Assembly (NCBI GenBank): GCA_016190535.1
Contig: JACPQK010000014.1
Coordinates: forward strand, 1 to 17,671
Direction of reading: 5' to 3'
Length of the DNA: 17,671 nt
Origin: Chloroflexota bacterium
Lineage (GTDB): Bacteria; Chloroflexota; Dehalococcoidia; JACPQK01
This document shows, one piece after another, positions 14,745-17,671 of this stretch. The stretch's first letter is position 1. Each line of letters starts with the position of its first letter. The translations under genes were made by a program, and so were the position numbers. Below the pieces are notes generated by a model. The model was not told where the DNA came from and did not search any database. It saw only the letters and a list, made by a program, of their open reading frames with translations.

Positions 14745-16417
14745 TGCCCCCCCTGTTCGATCCCCGGGGCCTAGAGGACCTTCGCCAGCGCCATCAGCAA
14801 TGGCACCAGCGCCATGGCACCGCCCCCAGGCGTCAGAAAACTTTCAGCACCCTTTCCGGGCAACCCGTGGAGGGGGTGTACACGCCCCTGGATATAGCCG
14901 ACCTGGACTACCCCCGGGACATGGGGCTGCCTGGGGAGTACCCCTTCCTGCGGGGGGTCCACCCCACCGGCTACCGGGGCCGCCTCTGGACCATGCGGCT
15001 CTTCTCCGGCTATGGCTCCGCCGAGGAGACCAATGCCCGCTTCAAGTACTTGCTGGAGCACGGGGAGACCGGCCTCTCCGTGGCCTTCGACTTACCTACC
15101 CTGGTGGGCTACGACACCGACCACCCGGCAGCCCGGGGCGAGTTCGGCAAGTGCGGCGTCGCCGTCTCCTCTCTGGCCGATATGGAAGCCCTCCTCGCTG
15201 ATATCCCCGTGGACCAGGTCACCACCTCCATGACCATCAACGGCCCCGCCGCCGTCATCTGGGCCATGTATATCGCTGCCGCCGAGAAACGGGGCATCCC
15301 CATGTCCTCCCTGGGGGGCACTATCCAGAATGACCCCCTCAAAGAGTACGTGGCCCAGAACACCTACATCTACCCTCCCCGGTCTGCCCTGCGTTTGTTT
15401 GTGGACACCATCGAGTTCGGGGGCACTCATCTCCCCAAGTGGAACACGGTCAGCATCAGCGGCTACCACATCCGGGAGGCGGGCGCTACGGCCACACAGG
15501 AGCTGGCTTTTACCCTGGCCGATGGTCTGACCTATGTGGACGCAGCCAGGGAGCGGGGGCTGAAGGTGGAAGAGTTCGCCCCCCGCTTTTCCTTCTTCTT
15601 TAATGTCCACAACGACTTCTTTGAGGAGATCGCCAAGTTTCGGGCGGCGAGGCGGGTCTGGGCCAGGGAGCTGTCGCGCCGCTACGCTGTTGAAGACCCG
15701 CGGGCCCTGTGGCTCCGTTTCCATGCCCAGACCGCAGGCTGCGCCCTCACCGCCCAGCAGCCCGAGAACAATGCGGCGCGGGTGGCCCTCCAGGCCCTGG
15801 CGGCCGTGCTGGGCGGTGCCCAGTCCCTCCACACCAACTCCATGGACGAGGCCCTGGCCCTCCCCTCGGAGCTGGCCGCCCGGGTAGCCCTGCGCACCCA
15901 GCAGATCATCGCCTTCGAGTCTGGGGTGACCAACACGGTGGACCCCCTGGGGGGCTCCTACTACCTGGAGTGGCTCACCAACCAGATGGAGAAGGCTACC
16001 CACGACTACTTTGCCCGGATCGAGGCCTGGGGGGGCATGCTGGCCGCTGTGGAGGCAGGGCATATCCAGCGGGAGATCGCGGAGGCCTCCTTCCGCTACC
16101 AGAGGGAGGTGGAGGCCAAGCGGAGCATCGTGGTGGGGGTCAACGAGTTCGTGAGCGAGGGGCCCGTCTCTATCCCACTCCTGCGCATGGACCCCGCGGG
16201 GGAGCGCCACCAGCGGGAGCGGCTGTCCCGCCTGCGCCGGGAGCGGGATAACGAGGCGGTGTCCTCCCGGCTTCAGGCCCTGGAGGGTGCGGCCCGAGGC
16301 GCTGAGAACCTGATGCCCTATATCCTGGAGGCCGTGCGGACCTACGCCACGCTGGGGGAAGTCTGTGATACCCTGCGCGGCGTCTTTGGGGAATACCGGC
16401 CCCTGGAAGTCGTATAG
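14744..16417 (+). CDS. Acyl-CoA mutase large subunit, methylmalonyl-CoA mutase family, isobutyryl-CoA-mutase-like
   Basis: 557 residues forming the TIM-barrel (substrate) subunit: [60 protein letters not shown] (catalytic-type His242), [40 protein letters not shown] and [12 protein letters not shown]. No C-terminal B12-binding domain is present, so a separate small subunit is needed, as in Icm and split Mcm enzymes; it is not seen in this window. The residues that set substrate class are Phe87 (TMRLF) and Gln205 (AQNTYIYPP). These match isobutyryl-CoA mutase (Phe/Gln) and not methylmalonyl-CoA mutase (Tyr/Arg). This predicts rearrangement of an uncharged acyl-CoA such as isobutyryl/n-butyryl-CoA. 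Genome pipelines would probably call it methylmalonyl-CoA mutase. Confidence 0.93.
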   Translation: MPPLFDPRGLEDLRQRHQQWHQRHGTAPRRQKTFSTLSGQPVEGVYTPLDIADLDYPRDMGLPGEYPFLRGVHPTGYRGRLWTMRLFSGYGSAEETNARFKYLLEHGETGLSVAFDLPTLVGYDTDHPAARGEFGKCGVAVSSLADMEALLADIPVDQVTTSMTINGPAAVIWAMYIAAAEKRGIPMSSLGGTIQNDPLKEYVAQNTYIYPPRSALRLFVDTIEFGGTHLPKWNTVSISGYHIREAGATATQELAFTLADGLTYVDAARERGLKVEEFAPRFSFFFNVHNDFFEEIAKFRAARRVWARELSRRYAVEDPRALWLRFHAQTAGCALTAQQPENNAARVALQALAAVLGGAQSLHTNSMDEALALPSELAARVALRTQQIIAFESGVTNTVDPLGGSYYLEWLTNQMEKATHDYFARIEAWGGMLAAVEAGHIQREIAEASFRYQREVEAKRSIVVGVNEFVSEGPVSIPLLRMDPAGERHQRERLSRLRRERDNEAVSSRLQALEGAARGAENLMPYILEAVRTYATLGEVCDTLRGVFGEYRPLEVV

Positions 16418-16442
16418 CCAGAGCATATTTCTCGCTACCAGC

Positions 16443-16469
16443 GGGGGGCGCATCATGCCTCCCCTTTCT
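16443..16469 (+). terminator. Putative Rho-independent terminator after the mutase gene
   Basis: GGGGGGC (16443-16449) pairs with GCCTCCC (16457-16463) with one G-T wobble and a 7-nt loop, followed by CTTTCT. It begins 26 nt after the mutase stop. The U-run is short, so termination may be partial. Apart from this hairpin, the 16418-16689 gap shows nothing clear; no convincing promoter for the next gene was found. Confidence 0.5.
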
Positions 16470-16689
16470 AAACGGCCTCGGATCTATTTGTTGCTGGCCT
16501 CTACCGAGAAAGATTAAACTTTACTGTAGGTAATAAGGATCAAGTCGAAGCCTATCTCATGGTCCTGATGGGCAGCGTCCTGGGGAGGTAGTCCTATAGC
16601 TGGCAGCATGTAGCGCGGCGCGAGAGGAGAACGGACCCATGCCGCGCATTTCTGCATCTTCCTTGGGACCGCGGTGGAGGAGAACGACA

Positions 16690-17580
16690 ATGATATCCAA
16701 ACTCGCAAGACCCTTTAGGAGAAATGGCCCCTCTGGAGCTCGCTGGAGGCCAGCGAGCTCCTTGGTTCTGGTGTTAATGCTGGCGCTCTCCTTGGGTGGA
16801 GCCGGCGCCAATGCTTCAGTCGCCGTGCCGGGGGCCCCAGCAAGCCTCGCGTCCGTGCCCTCCTCTTCACCGGAGGTGGTGATCTGGAGGTCTACAGTGG
16901 TCAGCATCTCCGGGGACCGCTGGCGGATAGGGGACTTCCTGGTCACCGTGGATAGTGCCACAGCGCTGGAAGGGGACCCTACCGTGGGCAATCTGGTGGA
17001 GGTCAGGGCATCGGTCCTCTCCGATGGCTCAGCCATGGCTATCCACATCCGGCGTCTGGATTCATCTGGTGGGGCCATCCCCAGTCTGTCTCCGGGTAGT
17101 CTTCTCCCCTCTTCGCCCGGGGAGTCCCTGGTCTCCGAGGGTGATTTGATAATCAGCCTGCCCCAGAGCACACAGGGAGACGACAATCTCTTCGGGGGTG
17201 CTGGGGATGATTCCATATTCGGGGCCGCGGGTAACGACATCGTCTCTGGGCGGGAGGGGGCCGACTCCCTGTTGGGCGGGAGTGGCAACGACAGTATTTT
17301 TGGCGGCCTGGGGGATGATGGCCTGCGGGGAGGGTCAGGGAACGATACCCTGGTGGGAGACCTGGGCGATGACGACATCAGCGGACAGGATGGCGATGAC
17401 CTTCTGGCTGGGGGCCCTGGTGATGACGAGGGCGATGGACATAGCGGCAACGACAGTATCTGGGGTGGGGAGGGCGACGATAGCTTCGGGGGTCGCTCAG
17501 GAGACGACGTATTCTTTGGTGGCCCTGGCGATGAGGGCTTTCGGGGGGGCTCGGGCCAGGATCTGGCCAAAGGGGAATGA
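16690..17580 (+). CDS. Secreted DUF5666-like / RTX (GGxGxD) calcium-binding repeat protein, interrupted by an in-phase stop
   Basis: The ATG at 16690 is chosen because GGAGGAG lies 7 nt upstream; it gives 296 residues. An Arg-rich N-terminus and a hydrophobic stretch (about 23-40) ending GAGANA form a signal peptide, with likely cleavage after A42. Residues about 62-124 (VVIWRSTVVSISGDRWRIGD and on) resemble the small DUF5666 beta-barrel domain. From residue 163 a 9-residue RTX repeat runs without break: GDDNLFGGA, GDDSIFGAA, GNDIVSGRE and so on, 14 full units and a fifteenth ending in TGA. Such repeats bind Ca2+ in a parallel beta-roll outside the cell. The same reading frame continues as RTX units beyond the TGA to the window edge, so this may be the 5' part of a disrupted longer gene. 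GGGGA-type codons dominate the repeats. Confidence 0.88.
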   Translation: MISKLARPFRRNGPSGARWRPASSLVLVLMLALSLGGAGANASVAVPGAPASLASVPSSSPEVVIWRSTVVSISGDRWRIGDFLVTVDSATALEGDPTVGNLVEVRASVLSDGSAMAIHIRRLDSSGGAIPSLSPGSLLPSSPGESLVSEGDLIISLPQSTQGDDNLFGGAGDDSIFGAAGNDIVSGREGADSLLGGSGNDSIFGGLGDDGLRGGSGNDTLVGDLGDDDISGQDGDDLLAGGPGDDEGDGHSGNDSIWGGEGDDSFGGRSGDDVFFGGPGDEGFRGGSGQDLAKGE

Positions 17581-17671
17581 GAAGACGATTCCCTGGGTGG
17601 TGGCAGCGTCCGGGACCGGCGGACGGGTGGGGCAGGGGACGACCGCCTGGCTGGGGGGAGCGGAGACGACG
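17581..17671 (+). pseudogene. Continuation of the RTX repeat array after the TGA stop (runs off the right edge)
   Basis: In the same frame as the upstream RTX gene and directly after its TGA, the translation reads EDDSLGGGS, VRDRRTGGA, GDDRLAGGS, GDD. The 9-residue phase is unbroken, but two units lack the leading Gly and one has Arg for the usual Leu, which suggests decay after a nonsense change. No start codon with a ribosome-binding site is seen here. A sequencing error at the TGA, or readthrough, are alternatives. Confidence 0.6.

Noticed and set aside
15092..16456. 454-codon minus-strand frame opposite the mutase
   Set aside because: Shadow frame in high-GC DNA with no domain; the plus strand is clearly a mutase.
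16557..17570. 337-codon minus-strand Ser/Pro-rich frame opposite the RTX gene
   Set aside because: Its SSPxPP repeats are the antisense reading of the RTX repeats.
17170..17671. Possible CRISPR or tandem DNA repeat array
   Set aside because: The 27-nt period is the 9-residue RTX protein repeat; the units vary at DNA level and have no spacers.

Overview
The window is a high-GC, gene-dense bacterial chromosome segment that looks like Chloroflexota, most likely class Dehalococcoidia or a relative. This placement rests on gene order (tRNA-tuf-rpmG-secE-nusG-rplK-rplA divergent from rpsB-tsf-pyrH-frr-uppS-cdsA-dxr-rseP-ispG), a short EF-Ts, frequent GTG/TTG starts and an isobutyryl/methylmalonyl-CoA mutase. 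No rRNA or marker search could be run, so the placement is an inference.

Left part (1-4568, all minus strand). Reading from the promoter near 4590 leftwards: tRNA-Thr(UGU), tRNA-Tyr(GUA), tRNA-Thr(GGU), tuf (EF-Tu), rpmG (L33), secE, nusG, rplK (L11) and rplA (L1). This is the classic tufB-type translation/secretion operon, but it is not followed by rplJ-rplL. After a 155-bp gap with a palindrome comes a thiol-redox cluster: a thioredoxin with an unusual HCPPC site, a small CGMGC thioredoxin-fold-like protein, and the start of a thioredoxin reductase that runs off the left edge.

Middle part (4569-12452, plus strand). A divergent promoter region (4569-4749) holds two near mirror-image promoters with the same hexamers and an 8-bp inverted repeat between them. 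The plus-strand promoter drives rpsB-tsf-pyrH-frr-uppS-cdsA-dxr-rseP-ispG, a tightly packed operon whose neighbours mostly overlap. It joins translation (S2, EF-Ts, RRF), UMP phosphorylation, phospholipid and undecaprenyl precursor synthesis, the MEP isoprenoid pathway and an intramembrane protease.

Right part (12453-17671, plus strand). This is more accessory. It holds a pentapeptide-repeat protein fused to a two-helix potassium-channel-like pore; an IS630-family transposase remnant; a translationally coupled pair of a corrinoid adenosyltransferase and an adenosylcobalamin-dependent acyl-CoA mutase large subunit with isobutyryl-CoA-mutase-type substrate residues; and a secreted DUF5666-like/RTX repeat protein interrupted by an in-phase TGA just before the window ends.

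Most notable observations: an EF-Tu whose switch I segment and P-loop neighbour differ strongly from the family consensus; the pentapeptide/pore fusion; the ICM-type mutase coupled to cofactor adenosylation; and the RTX array that continues in perfect 9-residue phase beyond its stop codon. No CRISPR array, prophage or obvious new defence system was seen.
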